Below are positions 1 through 8,131 of a stretch of DNA of 64,000 nt, one piece after another (within the stretch, counting starts at the first letter, position 1; every line of letters begins with the position of its first letter). The notes beneath the pieces were generated by a model that was given only the letters and a program-made list of their open reading frames with translations, was not told the origin of the DNA and made no database searches. The DNA lies in the NCBI RefSeq assembly GCF_042657385.1, contig NZ_JBHSLA010000003.1:186001-250000 (forward strand), written 5' to 3'. Source of the DNA: Algorimicrobium hallyeonense. Lineage in GTDB: Bacteria > Bacteroidota > Bacteroidia > Flavobacteriales > Flavobacteriaceae. Both the position numbers and the translations under genes were made by a program.

Positions 1-275
1 AGTTTTTGAGATTCCACGCTTTGCTGCGCCGCTCTGAATGACAGGATGCTTTGAATGACAAAGGGATTCTTCGCTGCGCTCTGAATGACAATGGGAGTTT
101 TGAATGACGTGATGCGCTGAATGATAATGACGTTGTCCTGCAGAGGGAAGTATGACTGAAGTATCTCTAGTTTGGGATGTTTTTTAATTAGAGATTCTTC
201 GCTGTGCTCTGAATGACAGGATGCTCTGAATGACAATGGAGGCTCTGGATGACATTGTGCTCTGAATGACAACGG
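1..275. repeat. Interspersed hairpin repeat cluster (family R1)
   Basis: This gene-free stretch is built from the repeat that fills 5533-6905. It has one complete unit at about 134-218: a left arm beginning tgtcctgcag, a T-rich loop, and a right arm beginning gagattcttcg and ending ctctgaatgaca. Several solo right-arm fragments lie around it. The arms are imperfect inverted repeats, so transcripts could fold into a long hairpin. Short open frames here are low-complexity translations of the repeat and are not genes. From 276 to 391 nothing is recognised apart from the leader of the next gene. Confidence 0.85.
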
Positions 276-391
276 TTTTTTTTATAACTATTTACGGGAT
301 TAAGGGGTAACAAATTCATCTCTCTGTGTATATACCTCTGAAAGCGGTTCCCGAAAAGCCAACAGAGTAGTGGTTATAAAAACATTATATT

Positions 392-1543
392 ATGAATAAC
401 TTAAACATTTTAAAATCAAAGCTTCAGCAGATGAAAGGCCGGTATTTGTATCTGGCTCTCATTTTAATGGTTACTGGTGGTCTTCAGGCCCAAAACTGCA
501 CACCATACCCCAATAACCCCACGGCTAGAGAGATTCATTTCAATTATTACAACACAAACGCCATTAGCTTGTCCACGTCCTCCGTTATTGAATCTTCAGG
601 TGGTCCGAATTATACCGTAAATGTATATACCTTTACGATACCCTATTTTCAAAACCAATTGCAAACCGATTTGCGTTTCAGAAATCAGGTGAATACATGT
701 TCTTGGAACGCTGGTAGTTCCCCTTGCGGAAGTAAAGCTGTTACCGTATACAATTCACATTCTGGCGGTAGTTTGCTAGGAAGTCAACCCAATCAAGTAG
801 ATATTTACGGCCATAATTTTCCTGTAGGTGTGCGAAACATTCGTGTAGAAGCCAGTTGTGGTGGACAGGTTTACCAAACCCGTTACTACCGATTTATTGT
901 ACAAAAAGAGGCATACGCTTCTGTGAATTTGGATGTGAATGCCTATTGTAAAAAAGACAAACAAGGTCAGAACTCCGGTTATATTGGTTTTAAAGCATCG
1001 GGAACCCACACCAATTCATCTAAACTTTATTTCCGGGTAGTTGCTCCCAATGGCAGCAGTTGTAGCAATAATGATTATGCGCTTAATTCGCTTAACACAA
1101 ACGCCAATCCTTCTGGGTTTTTCAATTGCCTTTCAAATGGTACTTACACGATACAATTGGTTTATAAGAGCACGCTTATGGGTGGGGGTTATATTACGCA
1201 TGTTCTTAACAGCAACTTTTACAGTTATCAGAAAACCTTTAGAAGTTGTATGAATAAGGTTTCACTCCCATTTTACACATTGAGAACCACGCAAGCTGAT
1301 TCATCGGGTATATCCATTTACCCCAATCCTGCCGTTGATCAATTGGAATTGGCTTATGCGTTAAAGACTTGGAACGCCCAGGCTATCCTTCATGATATGC
1401 ATAGTACCCCGGTTAAGAAGCTGTCTTTGGATGGACAAAAAGGCTCTATGACTATAGATGTTAGTGCTCTGAAAAAAGGACTTTATTTTTTAACTATTAT
1501 AGATGGCGATGACACCATAATAAAAAAGATTGTCAAAAAATAA
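392..1543 (+). CDS. T9SS-secreted protein with C-terminal type A sorting domain
   Basis: Secreted protein of 383 residues with unknown passenger function. A signal peptide covers residues 1-34 (charged start, hydrophobic LYLALILMV, cleavage near GLQAQ/N). The middle (about 35-300) is rich in Asn, Ser, Tyr and paired Cys and matches no enzyme motif that I recognise. Residues about 310-383 form a type IX sorting domain: the YPNPAVDQLEL block, then a beta-rich stretch, LKKGLYFL, and a basic end (IKKIVKK). T9SS cargo with this tail is exported across the outer membrane and usually attached to the surface or released. The gene stands alone between a repeat cluster and a strong terminator. The N-terminal charged region is long, so the later Met at residue 14 is a possible alternative start. 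Confidence 0.85.
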   Translation: MNNLNILKSKLQQMKGRYLYLALILMVTGGLQAQNCTPYPNNPTAREIHFNYYNTNAISLSTSSVIESSGGPNYTVNVYTFTIPYFQNQLQTDLRFRNQVNTCSWNAGSSPCGSKAVTVYNSHSGGSLLGSQPNQVDIYGHNFPVGVRNIRVEASCGGQVYQTRYYRFIVQKEAYASVNLDVNAYCKKDKQGQNSGYIGFKASGTHTNSSKLYFRVVAPNGSSCSNNDYALNSLNTNANPSGFFNCLSNGTYTIQLVYKSTLMGGGYITHVLNSNFYSYQKTFRSCMNKVSLPFYTLRTTQADSSGISIYPNPAVDQLELAYALKTWNAQAILHDMHSTPVKKLSLDGQKGSMTIDVSALKKGLYFLTIIDGDDTIIKKIVKK

Positions 1544-1567
1544 ACTCCATTTTTTTATAAAGCATGA

Positions 1568-1599
1568 CCCCTTATAGTTGTAATTATAAGGGGTTTTTT
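1568..1599 (+). terminator. Rho-independent terminator of the T9SS cargo gene
   Basis: A perfect 9-bp stem, ccccttata / tataagggg, with an 8-base loop is followed by a run of six T. It lies 25 bases after the cargo gene stop. Confidence 0.9.
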
Positions 1600-1707
1600 A
1601 TTTGATAATATTACACTATAAAAACATTCCGTTAGACTGTTTCTTAAATTTTGGTTGCCTTCCGCTTAAGGAAGGAGCCGGGGAGTGGGAGGTTGGATGA
1701 TGGGTAT

Positions 1708-1738
1708 AAAAAAGGAGCCGCCCAAAAAGGCAGCTCCC
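1708..1738 (-). terminator. Terminator of the 249-residue minus-strand gene
   Basis: Read on the minus strand, ggagctgcc pairs with ggcggctcc (one G-U pair) around a 6-base loop, followed by six T. It lies just past the stop of the gene at 1773-2522. Confidence 0.85.
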
Positions 1739-1772
1739 GCATGGTCATGCATACATACTGCGGCTATAGAAA

Positions 1773-2522
1773 CTAAAGTACTTCCATTAACTGCAGTGCA
1801 TTATAGGCCCCATTATTTAAGGCATATTGCACACCATTGACCTCTTGAAAGAACGCAACTTTTAAAAAGAATAGTTCACTACCCGTACCAGCAGGCACAC
1901 CAGCTGGTGTTAACGTTACTGTTGTATTGGTATTATCAATAGGTAAATTGGTTACAGGACTTAATTGTAAGTCCTTATCTTCCGTACCAAAATCCAGATT
2001 TAGAAACCCTGAATAGAAGCTGACATGCGTAGCTCCCAGTGGAATTTCTAAATTTTGAGCAGGGGTAAAATCTGCGATTACAATTTCGCCCGTCGCCGTA
2101 GTTAGGTCTATATCTGACAATAATACCGCGCTCATAATGGCTCGGATATTGAAATTAAACCCTTTTAAAGCTAACTGACCCTCTGGGGTGGTGATACCCA
2201 CTGCCACGTTACGTTGACCACGAACACTTGTTGTGTCCGCATTTTTTACCCGTGTCATGACTTGCGTGAGTCTGGAAGTTACCAAGGCATCCTTGGCATC
2301 CACCAATAGGTCTAGGATGGCGCGACGCAATACTTTACCACTCGACGCAGCCATTCCGAATTCCGAACCATTTTCGCGTGTTCTAGCAAAAGCGGGATCC
2401 GAATTAATCCTTTTTTTGCTCACACCACCTTTGGTTCTGACTAAAAACCCTTCTTTGCCCTTATAAAAGGTAAGATCGTCCAGGGTTCCTTCGATCTTGA
2501 TTAAGCTTTTTAATTTTGCCAT
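1773..2522 (-). CDS. Uncharacterised 249-residue protein
   Basis: I do not recognise a function. The protein starts MAKLKSLIKIEGTLDDLTFY and continues with KGGVSKKRI and FARTRENGSEFG. This lysine-rich N-terminus resembles a family of Bacteroidota hypothetical proteins known to me only as uncharacterised. Residues 1-120 are basic and helical. Residues about 125-249 look beta-rich (alternating hydrophobic, Gly and Thr). There is no signal peptide, membrane segment or enzyme motif. It is a single gene with its own terminator, so it is probably expressed. A role as a structural or nucleic-acid-associated protein is only a guess from composition. The upstream hairpin gaggac/gtcctc (about 2539-2560) lies in its leader. 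Confidence 0.6.
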   Translation of the reverse strand: MAKLKSLIKIEGTLDDLTFYKGKEGFLVRTKGGVSKKRINSDPAFARTRENGSEFGMAASSGKVLRRAILDLLVDAKDALVTSRLTQVMTRVKNADTTSVRGQRNVAVGITTPEGQLALKGFNFNIRAIMSAVLLSDIDLTTATGEIVIADFTPAQNLEIPLGATHVSFYSGFLNLDFGTEDKDLQLSPVTNLPIDNTNTTVTLTPAGVPAGTGSELFFLKVAFFQEVNGVQYALNNGAYNALQLMEVL

Positions 2523-2785
2523 AATGTTTTGACTTTATGAGGACTTTTTATGGCGTCCTCTGTTATACAAATTATTTAAGATTCTTTGTCTGTGCGCAAA
2601 ACATCGGCCGCTGTTTTATATATCAGACCTGGAATCTGGATTAAAGTTAGGGAAGGGTTGAAGTAGGTGTATGTTATTTTTACCGCTATTGAATTTTATT
2701 GCTGCTTGTTTCGTTTTAGGTATCCTTTTGTACCAAGCCGTTATTTTTTGCCATAACTTCCTGTTTCTGCCAAAATATCTTTGGC

Positions 2786-2829
2786 ATACAGTATCCATAC
2801 AGTATCCATACAGTATCCATACAGTATCC
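2786..2829. repeat. 11-bp tandem repeat, four perfect copies
   Basis: Unit atacagtatcc is repeated exactly at 2786, 2797, 2808 and 2819 and is followed by a partial, changed copy. Identical copies suggest recent expansion by slippage. Confidence 0.95.
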
Positions 2830-2867
2830 GTAAGGTTCCTTCCTTCGGCAGGCAGGCGTGGTTTAAA

Positions 2868-2996
2868 ATGAGAAGTGAAAAATGAGAAGTGAAAAGTTAA
2901 AAGTGAAAAGTGAAAAGTGAAAAGTGAAAAGTGAAAAGTTAAAAGTGAAAAGTTAAAAGTGAAAAGTGAATAGTGAATAGTGAAAAGTGAGTGGTG
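2868..2996. repeat. Heptamer tandem array (agtgaaa type)
   Basis: About 18 head-to-tail heptamers, mainly agtgaaa with variants such as agttaaa and agtgaat. The same heptamer forms arrays at 38170-38240 and 39817-39955. It is noncoding. Confidence 0.9.
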
Positions 2997-3060
2997 AGCC
3001 TGGTGTGGCGGGTATGTGTGTGGATTTTTACTTAATATGTACCATAACCTTATTCTGATA

Positions 3061-4020
3061 TTAGTTGTTGATATTTAGTTTTTTCATATCAGTGGGTTTG
3101 ACACCAAAATGATTTTTAAAAGCTTTGGAGAAGTGTGATACATTTTTAAATCCTGTCATTTTTGCCACCGCTTTGATAGACAGGGAGGTGTTTTGTATTA
3201 GTAAACTCGCTCGTTTGAGTCGTTCTTGGGTTAGATACCGAAAAACGGTGATGCCATATAATTGTTTAAAGCCATATTTTAATTTATACTCATTGGTACC
3301 AAACTGGTTGGACAAGGTTCTCAGGTTTGGAAGTGGGTGTTCCAGATTTTGCAGGATATACCCTTTAATTTTTTGCATGATACGAATATCTTGTTCTTTA
3401 ACCAGGACGTTGGGCTTTGTTGGGTTATTTGAACCTTTATTTTTAACGGCTTTTAAAGAATGCTTTAAATTATCTTCCATTAGTTGGCTTTTTAGAATTT
3501 TTTGATATGTAGTCATGATGATAAGTGGTGGCGCTTGTTCATTACGTGGTATGACATTAATGGCCGTTGTGAAAGTTTTGGTTAACCGATTTGCGCACAG
3601 ATATGTGAGTTTGGAAATATGATGATATTCCTGTTGATATAACATATTATTTGCTATGCTGATCCAATTTTGATGTGATTTTTTACTTAAAATGGCGGCA
3701 AAGGATGATTTTTTTAAGCTAGCAGGGGCGATACCCAATGTTTTTTGAACCTCACTATTTGCGAATTGAATTTGAAAGCTGCTATTTAGGACAAAGAGCA
3801 TGTTTGAATATTGCTTAACGGTGTCCGTTGTATTTAACATACTATAATAATTTAGCGTTTCTTTCATTTCTTCGGCTAATAAGTTCACTAGCACGAGTAT
3901 GGCTTCAATGGTATCATCCTCGTCCGATCGTTCAATTTCATACGAGAAATCCCCTTCCGCTATTTTGAGTAGTAGTTTGTAGATGTTTTCCAATCTGGAT
4001 TTATTGATATGACTATGCAT
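3061..4020 (-). CDS. AraC-family transcriptional regulator with PAS-like sensor region
   Basis: DNA-binding regulator of 319 residues. The C-terminal 105 residues are a double helix-turn-helix AraC domain: the first helix pair lies around LRTLSNQFGTNEYKLKYGFK, followed by FRYLTQERLKRASLLI, then the second unit SIKAVAKMTGFKNVSHFSKA and FGVKPTDMKK. Residues about 65-180 look PAS-like (VLNSSFQIQFANSEVQKTLG), which suggests ligand or redox sensing. Residues 1-60 are acidic and helical. There is no response-regulator receiver domain and no membrane segment. Its start overlaps the stop of the upstream gene (TAATG), so the two are translated together and probably work together. Its target genes are unknown; it is not adjacent to an obvious catabolic operon. 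Confidence 0.85.
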   Translation of the reverse strand: MHSHINKSRLENIYKLLLKIAEGDFSYEIERSDEDDTIEAILVLVNLLAEEMKETLNYYSMLNTTDTVKQYSNMLFVLNSSFQIQFANSEVQKTLGIAPASLKKSSFAAILSKKSHQNWISIANNMLYQQEYHHISKLTYLCANRLTKTFTTAINVIPRNEQAPPLIIMTTYQKILKSQLMEDNLKHSLKAVKNKGSNNPTKPNVLVKEQDIRIMQKIKGYILQNLEHPLPNLRTLSNQFGTNEYKLKYGFKQLYGITVFRYLTQERLKRASLLIQNTSLSIKAVAKMTGFKNVSHFSKAFKNHFGVKPTDMKKLNINN

Positions 4021-4385
4021 TATACGTAGGTGTTTAAAAAAGATAAGGCATCTTCTTGGGTATCACATATTTTAGAAGGTACTAATGGCTTGTTTTTCAT
4101 GAGGTAAAAACGCAACATGACGTTGGCAATATGCCTATTATCCACTATGGCGACTGCTTTTGTTAAGGCGGATCCTTCGTTCGCGAGGTAGTCGCGCGCC
4201 GATTTTGCTGAATTCTTGATGCCTTGTGTGTCACAAAGAATGGGATATTGTGTTTCTAGTTGAAATTTTAATCGTTCTTCAACAATTTTTTTTGCCGTAG
4301 GATAGTCTAAAAAGCTAATGGGTTTGTATATAAAAAACATAATGCCATTTGTAATCCAAAATTTAGCATGTGGGGTCTCTTTCAT
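4020..4385 (-). CDS. Small cytosolic protein of the DUF7793/STAS-like type, partner of the AraC regulator
   Basis: Protein of 121 residues starting MKETPHAKFWITNGIMFF. The pattern FWITNGIMFFIYKP, then a helix rich in Lys and Glu (AKKIVEERLKF), then PILCDTQGIKN resembles the small DUF7793-type or SpoIIAA/STAS-like proteins that sit next to AraC or PAS regulators in Flavobacteria. That assignment is from memory of the pattern, not a search. There is no signal peptide. The gene is first in a two-gene operon and its stop overlaps the AraC start, so it may modulate the regulator, for example as an anti-factor. It could simply be a hypothetical protein. Confidence 0.6.
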   Translation of the reverse strand: MKETPHAKFWITNGIMFFIYKPISFLDYPTAKKIVEERLKFQLETQYPILCDTQGIKNSAKSARDYLANEGSALTKAVAIVDNRHIANVMLRFYLMKNKPLVPSKICDTQEDALSFLNTYV

Positions 4386-4722
4386 GAGTTATGGGATTGG
4401 TTGGATATTACTAAAATTACAAAAAAAATGTTTAGTTGGTTTTTATATGGGGTTGATAATCAGTATAATTTGTAATTTTTGCCTCGTGTACTTGGGTGTT
4501 TTTTGTTTAAAGGGATAACAATTATTCTCGTAGGGATTTCTTGTAGGAATAACCCGCTTAAAATTTTTAGTGTATTTGGTTTTTTTATAGCTTATAGGAG
4601 CATTCTGAAATAGGTTCTATAGTTACTTGTTAATTTGGCAATTAAATAATAGCAACCTTTGGGTTTCTTGTAGAATTTTACAATCAATTAAATTGCGTTT
4701 TTTCCCTCATAAAACTTCAATT
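4386..4722. other. Spacer with nothing recognised
   Basis: AT-rich stretch between the divergent regulator operon and a small + strand gene. It must contain promoters for both directions, but no clear TTG - TAnnTTTG pair was found. The frame that enters from 4627 with a TTG start is an upstream extension of the small gene and is not supported by family length. Confidence 0.4.
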
Positions 4723-4920
4723 ATGAGACGGATATGTATCTATAGCAATGATATTTGTTGGCTAACGGGAAAGAGTGAGCGTTATGCACGGTCTGTAATT
4801 CGAGATATTAAGCTGCTTAATAAGAAGCAAAAGCATCAATTAGTGACCATTTCGGAGGCCTGTGAGTATTTAGGTTTGCCTTATGATGAGGTGTTTAAGC
4901 GTATAAATGGGATTGGTTGA
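4723..4920 (+). CDS. Small Bacteroidota protein with helix-turn-helix-like pattern
   Basis: Protein of 65 residues from the ATG at 4723 (MRRICIYSNDICWLTGKSER). I chose this start because proteins of this kind begin with a short basic beta strand followed by LTGKS. The upstream TTG at 4627 would add 32 residues of low plausibility. The sequence LTGKSERYARSVIRDIK ... HQLVTISEACEYLGLPYDEV resembles short winged-helix or excisionase-like proteins that are common and uncharacterised in Bacteroidetes: one helix after GKS, then a strand and a second helix ending near FKRI. It could bind DNA; this is inference from pattern only. There is no operon partner. Confidence 0.6.
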   Translation: MRRICIYSNDICWLTGKSERYARSVIRDIKLLNKKQKHQLVTISEACEYLGLPYDEVFKRINGIG

Positions 4921-5107
4921 TTTGTTGGGTGTTGTTTGATGTTTGACGTTAAATTGTTTGTTGTTCCTTTCTGCGGAAGACTTGTGTTGTTTGGTGTTAA
5001 GTTGTTTGTTGTTTTTTCCTTGGGTTGGTAGGGATGTATAAGGCCGTGTTAACTTGTTTAGCTGTTAAGCTATTGTGCCGATAGGGATGATAAAGTACAT
5101 TTATAAT

Positions 5108-5572
5108 ATGAGATCGTTATATGATTTTTGGGATTGGTTTCAGGACTATGCTGAAGCTTATTATTATTTACAGGATTTTTCGATTGCCGAGCAGGCTTTT
5201 TATGATCATGAACTTACTAGTCGCTTACAGGATTATCATGAGAACTTATGTTTTGGTATCACTTTCTCTAAAGATGAGACAGATGCGCAATTAATTTTAA
5301 GTACCAATGGGCGGGTAGATGGGGTGTTTTTCGTTAACAATCTTGTGAACATAGCTCCCGACATACCCAAATGGACGATTGTTGCTTTTATTCAGCCGCA
5401 GCTTGATTTAGAGGCTATCAAGACTGGAACGGATGAACCCTATTACTTTAGGGATTTTACTATAAAACCGAGTGATTTGAGGTGGGCTCCTGTGGATTTT
5501 GATAGTCGAAATTGCAGATGTGATTTATTGTTTCATGCAGAAGGAGGTACGACTGAAGTATCTCAAGGGTAA
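5108..5572 (+). pseudogene. 3'-truncated gene of an uncharacterised FWDWF family, ending in a repeat arm
   Basis: Open frame of 154 codons from the ATG at 5108 (MRSLYDFWDWFQDYAEAYYY); an upstream ATG at 5090 would add six residues. The first about 141 residues look native: FWDWF start, an Asp/Glu-rich helix, then ILSTNGRVDGVFFVNNLVNIAPDIPKW split over strand and helix, then WTIVAFIQP. The pattern matches, as far as I recall, a family of uncharacterised bacterial proteins that normally run well past this point. From 5533 the DNA is the left arm of the R1 repeat, and the last about 13 codons (AEGGTTEVSQG) are translated from the repeat. No remainder of the gene is seen downstream. It is probably inactive or a shortened product. 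Confidence 0.6.
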
Positions 5573-6905
5573 AAGGTGAATTGAAATGGAGATTCTTCGC
5601 TACGCTCTGAATGACAATGGGCGTTTTGAATGACATTGATGCTGTCATGCAGAAGGAGGTACGACTGAAGTATCTCTAGTTTGGGATGTTTTTTAATTAG
5701 AGATTCTTCGCTGCGCTCTGAATGACAATGGGCGTTTTTGATGACAATTTGGGTTTTGAGGTTCTTCGCTTTGCTGCGCACGCTCTGAATGACATTGATG
5801 CTGTCATGCAGAGGGAAGTATGACCGAAGTATCTCTGGATTGTTATTTGGTTAATTTTTGAGATTAGCTGCGCTGAACCTTCGGTTTCCACGCTTTGCTG
5901 GGCACGCTCTGAATGACATGGGAGTTCTGAATGACATTGATGCTGTCATGCAGAAGGAGGTACGACTGAAGTATCTCTAGTTTGGGATGTTTTTTAATTA
6001 GAGATTCTTCGCTGCGCTCTGAATGACAATGGGCGTTTTTGATGACAATTTGGATTTTGAGGTTCTTCGCTTTGCTGGGCGCGCTCTGAATGACAATGGA
6101 GTCTCTGAATGACATTGTGCTTTGAATGACAACGGAGATTTTTAATGACAATTTGGGTTTTGAGGTTCTTCGCTTTGCTGCGCGCGCTCTGAATGACATT
6201 GATGCTGTCATGCAGAGGGAAGTATGACCGAAGTATCTCTGTTTTGTTATTTGGTTAATTTTTGAGATTAGCTTCGCTGAACCTTCGGTTTCTTCGCTCT
6301 GCTGCGCACGCTCTGAATGACATTGGAGTCTCTGAATGACGTGATGCGCTGAATGATAATGACGTTGTCATGCAGAGGGAAGTATGACCGAAGTATCTCT
6401 AGTTTGGGATGTTTTTTAATTAGAGATTCTTCGCTGCGCTCTGAATGACATTGGAGTCTCTGAATGACATTGTGCTTTGAATGACATTTTGCGTTTTTGA
6501 TGACAATTTGAATTTTGAGGTTCTTCGCTCTGCTGCGCGCGCTCTGAATGACAATGGGCGTTTTTGATGACAATTTGGGTTTTGAGGTTCTTCGCCCTGC
6601 TGGGCGCGCTCTGAATGACATTGATGCTGTCATGCAGAGGGAAGTATGACCGAAGTATCTCTGGATTGTTATTTGGTTAATTTTTGAGATTAGCTTCGCT
6701 GAACCTTCGAGATTCTTCGCTATGCTCTGAATGACATTAGGCATCTGAGATTAGCTTCGCTGAACCTTCGAGATTCTTCGCTATGCTCTGAATGACATTA
6801 GGCATCTGAGATTAGCTTCGCTGAACCTTCGAGATTCTTCGCTTTGCTCTGAATGACATTGGAGTCTCTGAATGACAATGGAGTCTCTGAATGACATGGC
6901 GCGTT
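5533..6905. repeat. Large array of R1 hairpin repeats
   Basis: Gene-free array. Left arms (tgtcatgcag...gaagtatctc, 34 bases) begin at 5533, 5643, 5802, 5944, 6206, 6366 and 6628. Right arms (gagattcttcg...tctgaatgaca, about 28 bases) follow after a T-rich loop. In the clearest unit, 5643-5727, the left arm is 5643-5676 and the right arm 5700-5727. The arms match as inverted repeats at both ends (GAGATnCTTC and TCTGnATGACA) and differ in the middle. Extra solo right arms and insertions such as gattagctgcgctgaacc lie between units. The minus-strand open frames here read as repetitive peptides rich in SFRA and CHSE motifs and are artefacts. Confidence 0.9.
6686..6868. repeat. 61-bp tandem repeat, about three copies
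   Basis: The unit begins gagattagcttcgctgaacc and contains an R1 right arm. Copies start at 6686, 6747 and 6808. The first two are identical over 61 bases; the third diverges near its end. It lies at the right end of the R1 array. Confidence 0.9.
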
Positions 6906-7004
6906 ATGAAAGACAAGTCAATTTTTATTATTAGGCCGAATTGAAATACTCTAGCTCGTCTTAAAACAGCTGGATTTGCATACTAATAATTATAAAGTTT
7001 GCGT

Positions 7005-7034
7005 TTTGGTTTCTGCTTGGAATTAGTATATTAG
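7005..7034 (+). promoter_or_regulatory. Putative promoter of the exporter genes
   Basis: tttg at 7005-7008, an 18-base spacer, then tatattag at 7027-7034, a near match to the Bacteroidota -7 box TAnnTTTG. It lies 22 bases before the TTG start at 7057 and just outside the repeat array. Confidence 0.45.
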
Positions 7035-7056
7035 CCCTATATAAAACGCTATTACA

Positions 7057-7920
7057 TTGAATAAGACAGAGGATGCGGATTGGTTGTACACCATTTCTTC
7101 CAAACGAAAGTTAATTGACTTTAATTTTGCCGAAATTTGGCGTTATCGCGATTTGCTTGTTTTGTTTGTGAAGCGTGATGTGGTTACCGTATATAAGCAA
7201 ACCGTTTTAGGACCGCTTTGGTATTTGATTCAGCCCTTGTTTACGGCCTTGACGTTTACCCTTATTTTTAATAAAGTGGCTAACATAGATACGGGTACGG
7301 TACCACCATTCTTGTTTAATTTGGCTGGCATTTCAGTTTGGAATTATTTTAAAACCTGTTTAACGTCTACTTCAGACACCTTCACTTCTAACGCCAGTAT
7401 TTTTGCAAAAGTTTATTTTCCACGAATTATACTTCCGCTTTCCGTCATTATATCTAATTTAATAAAATTTGGGATTCAATTATTAATTTTCGTGGCATTT
7501 TATATTTATTATTATAATCAAGGGGCTGATGTTCATATAGATAGAAGTTTATTATTTTTTCCTTTACTTGTTTTTTTAATGGGATTTTTAGGTTTAGGCT
7601 TGGGTATGATTATTTCATCATTGGTTACCAAGTATCGCGATTTAAAGTTTCTTGTTACATTTGGAGTACAATTACTGATGTATTTGTCTGCCGTTATGTA
7701 TCCTTTGGCACTTATGCGTGAGAAGTTACCTAAAATAGCTTGGTTAGTTGAATATAATCCGGTAGCCTATATAATTGAAACCGCACGCTATATGTTGTTA
7801 GGAACTGGGACTTTTAGCTGGTATGGCATTCTGTATACGGCAAGCGTTACTTTGGTCGTTTTGTTTTTTGGAATTATTATTTTTAATAGAACCGAGAAGA
7901 CGTTTATTGACACCGTATAG
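7057..7920 (+). CDS. wzm: ABC-2 type polysaccharide export permease (Wzm)
   Basis: Inner-membrane permease of 287 residues for export of undecaprenyl-linked polysaccharide. A cytoplasmic N-terminus (FVKRDVVTVYKQTVLGPLWY, the block typical of Wzm/KpsM/TagG permeases) is followed by six predicted hydrophobic segments, beginning at ALTFTLIF, then VYFPRIILPLSVIISN, VAFYIYYY, LVFLMGFLGLGLGMIIS, LMYLSAVMYPLAL and VTLVVLFFGIIIF. The length fits the family. The start is TTG; there is no in-frame ATG nearby and the N-terminal block fits. It is the first gene of the polysaccharide locus, and its ATPase partner Wzt follows after 211 bases. It would form a (Wzm)2(Wzt)2 complex. Confidence 0.9.
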   Translation: MNKTEDADWLYTISSKRKLIDFNFAEIWRYRDLLVLFVKRDVVTVYKQTVLGPLWYLIQPLFTALTFTLIFNKVANIDTGTVPPFLFNLAGISVWNYFKTCLTSTSDTFTSNASIFAKVYFPRIILPLSVIISNLIKFGIQLLIFVAFYIYYYNQGADVHIDRSLLFFPLLVFLMGFLGLGLGMIISSLVTKYRDLKFLVTFGVQLLMYLSAVMYPLALMREKLPKIAWLVEYNPVAYIIETARYMLLGTGTFSWYGILYTASVTLVVLFFGIIIFNRTEKTFIDTV

Positions 7921-8131
7921 GTTTGAGGTGTGAGGTTCATTGTTGTATTAAGTATTAAGTATGAAGAACAAAGAAAAGTGAGATTAGTTTTTAGTCCCAG
8001 TCCCAGTCGCAGTCGCCCGCCTTCGCTAATGCTACAGATGGGCAGGCAGTTTACAGTTGCAGACGCATTACCAGCTAATGCATGACAAGTGATTAAATAA
8101 TAAACGAATATCGAATAGTGAATTAAGAAAC
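7921..8131. other. Spacer between wzm and wzt with degenerate short repeats
   Basis: Contains short imperfect direct repeats (cccagtcccagtcgcagtcg; attaagtattaagtat) and a gcaggcag motif related to the dispersed element at 2838. No terminator was seen, so wzm and wzt may still be co-transcribed. Confidence 0.5.

Larger units (their letters stand above)
2523..3060. other. Gene-free spacer with two short tandem arrays
   Basis: This spacer separates two minus-strand units. It holds the 11-bp array (2786-2829), a GC-rich dispersed motif ccttcggcaggcaggc (about 2838-2853) and the heptamer array (2868-2996). The small open frames on both strands at 2616-2871 run through the tandem array and have no family features. 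Confidence 0.7.

Noticed and set aside
2868..2996. Possible CRISPR array
   Set aside because: Units are 7 bases without spacers and no cas genes are present.
4627..4722. N-terminal extension of the small gene at 4723
   Set aside because: It starts with TTG and adds an unlikely segment; the ATG at 4723 fits the small-protein pattern.
5460..6744. Several overlapping minus-strand open frames in the R1 array
   Set aside because: Their sequences are repeats of each other, change with the repeat modules and have no family features; they are translations of noncoding repeats.
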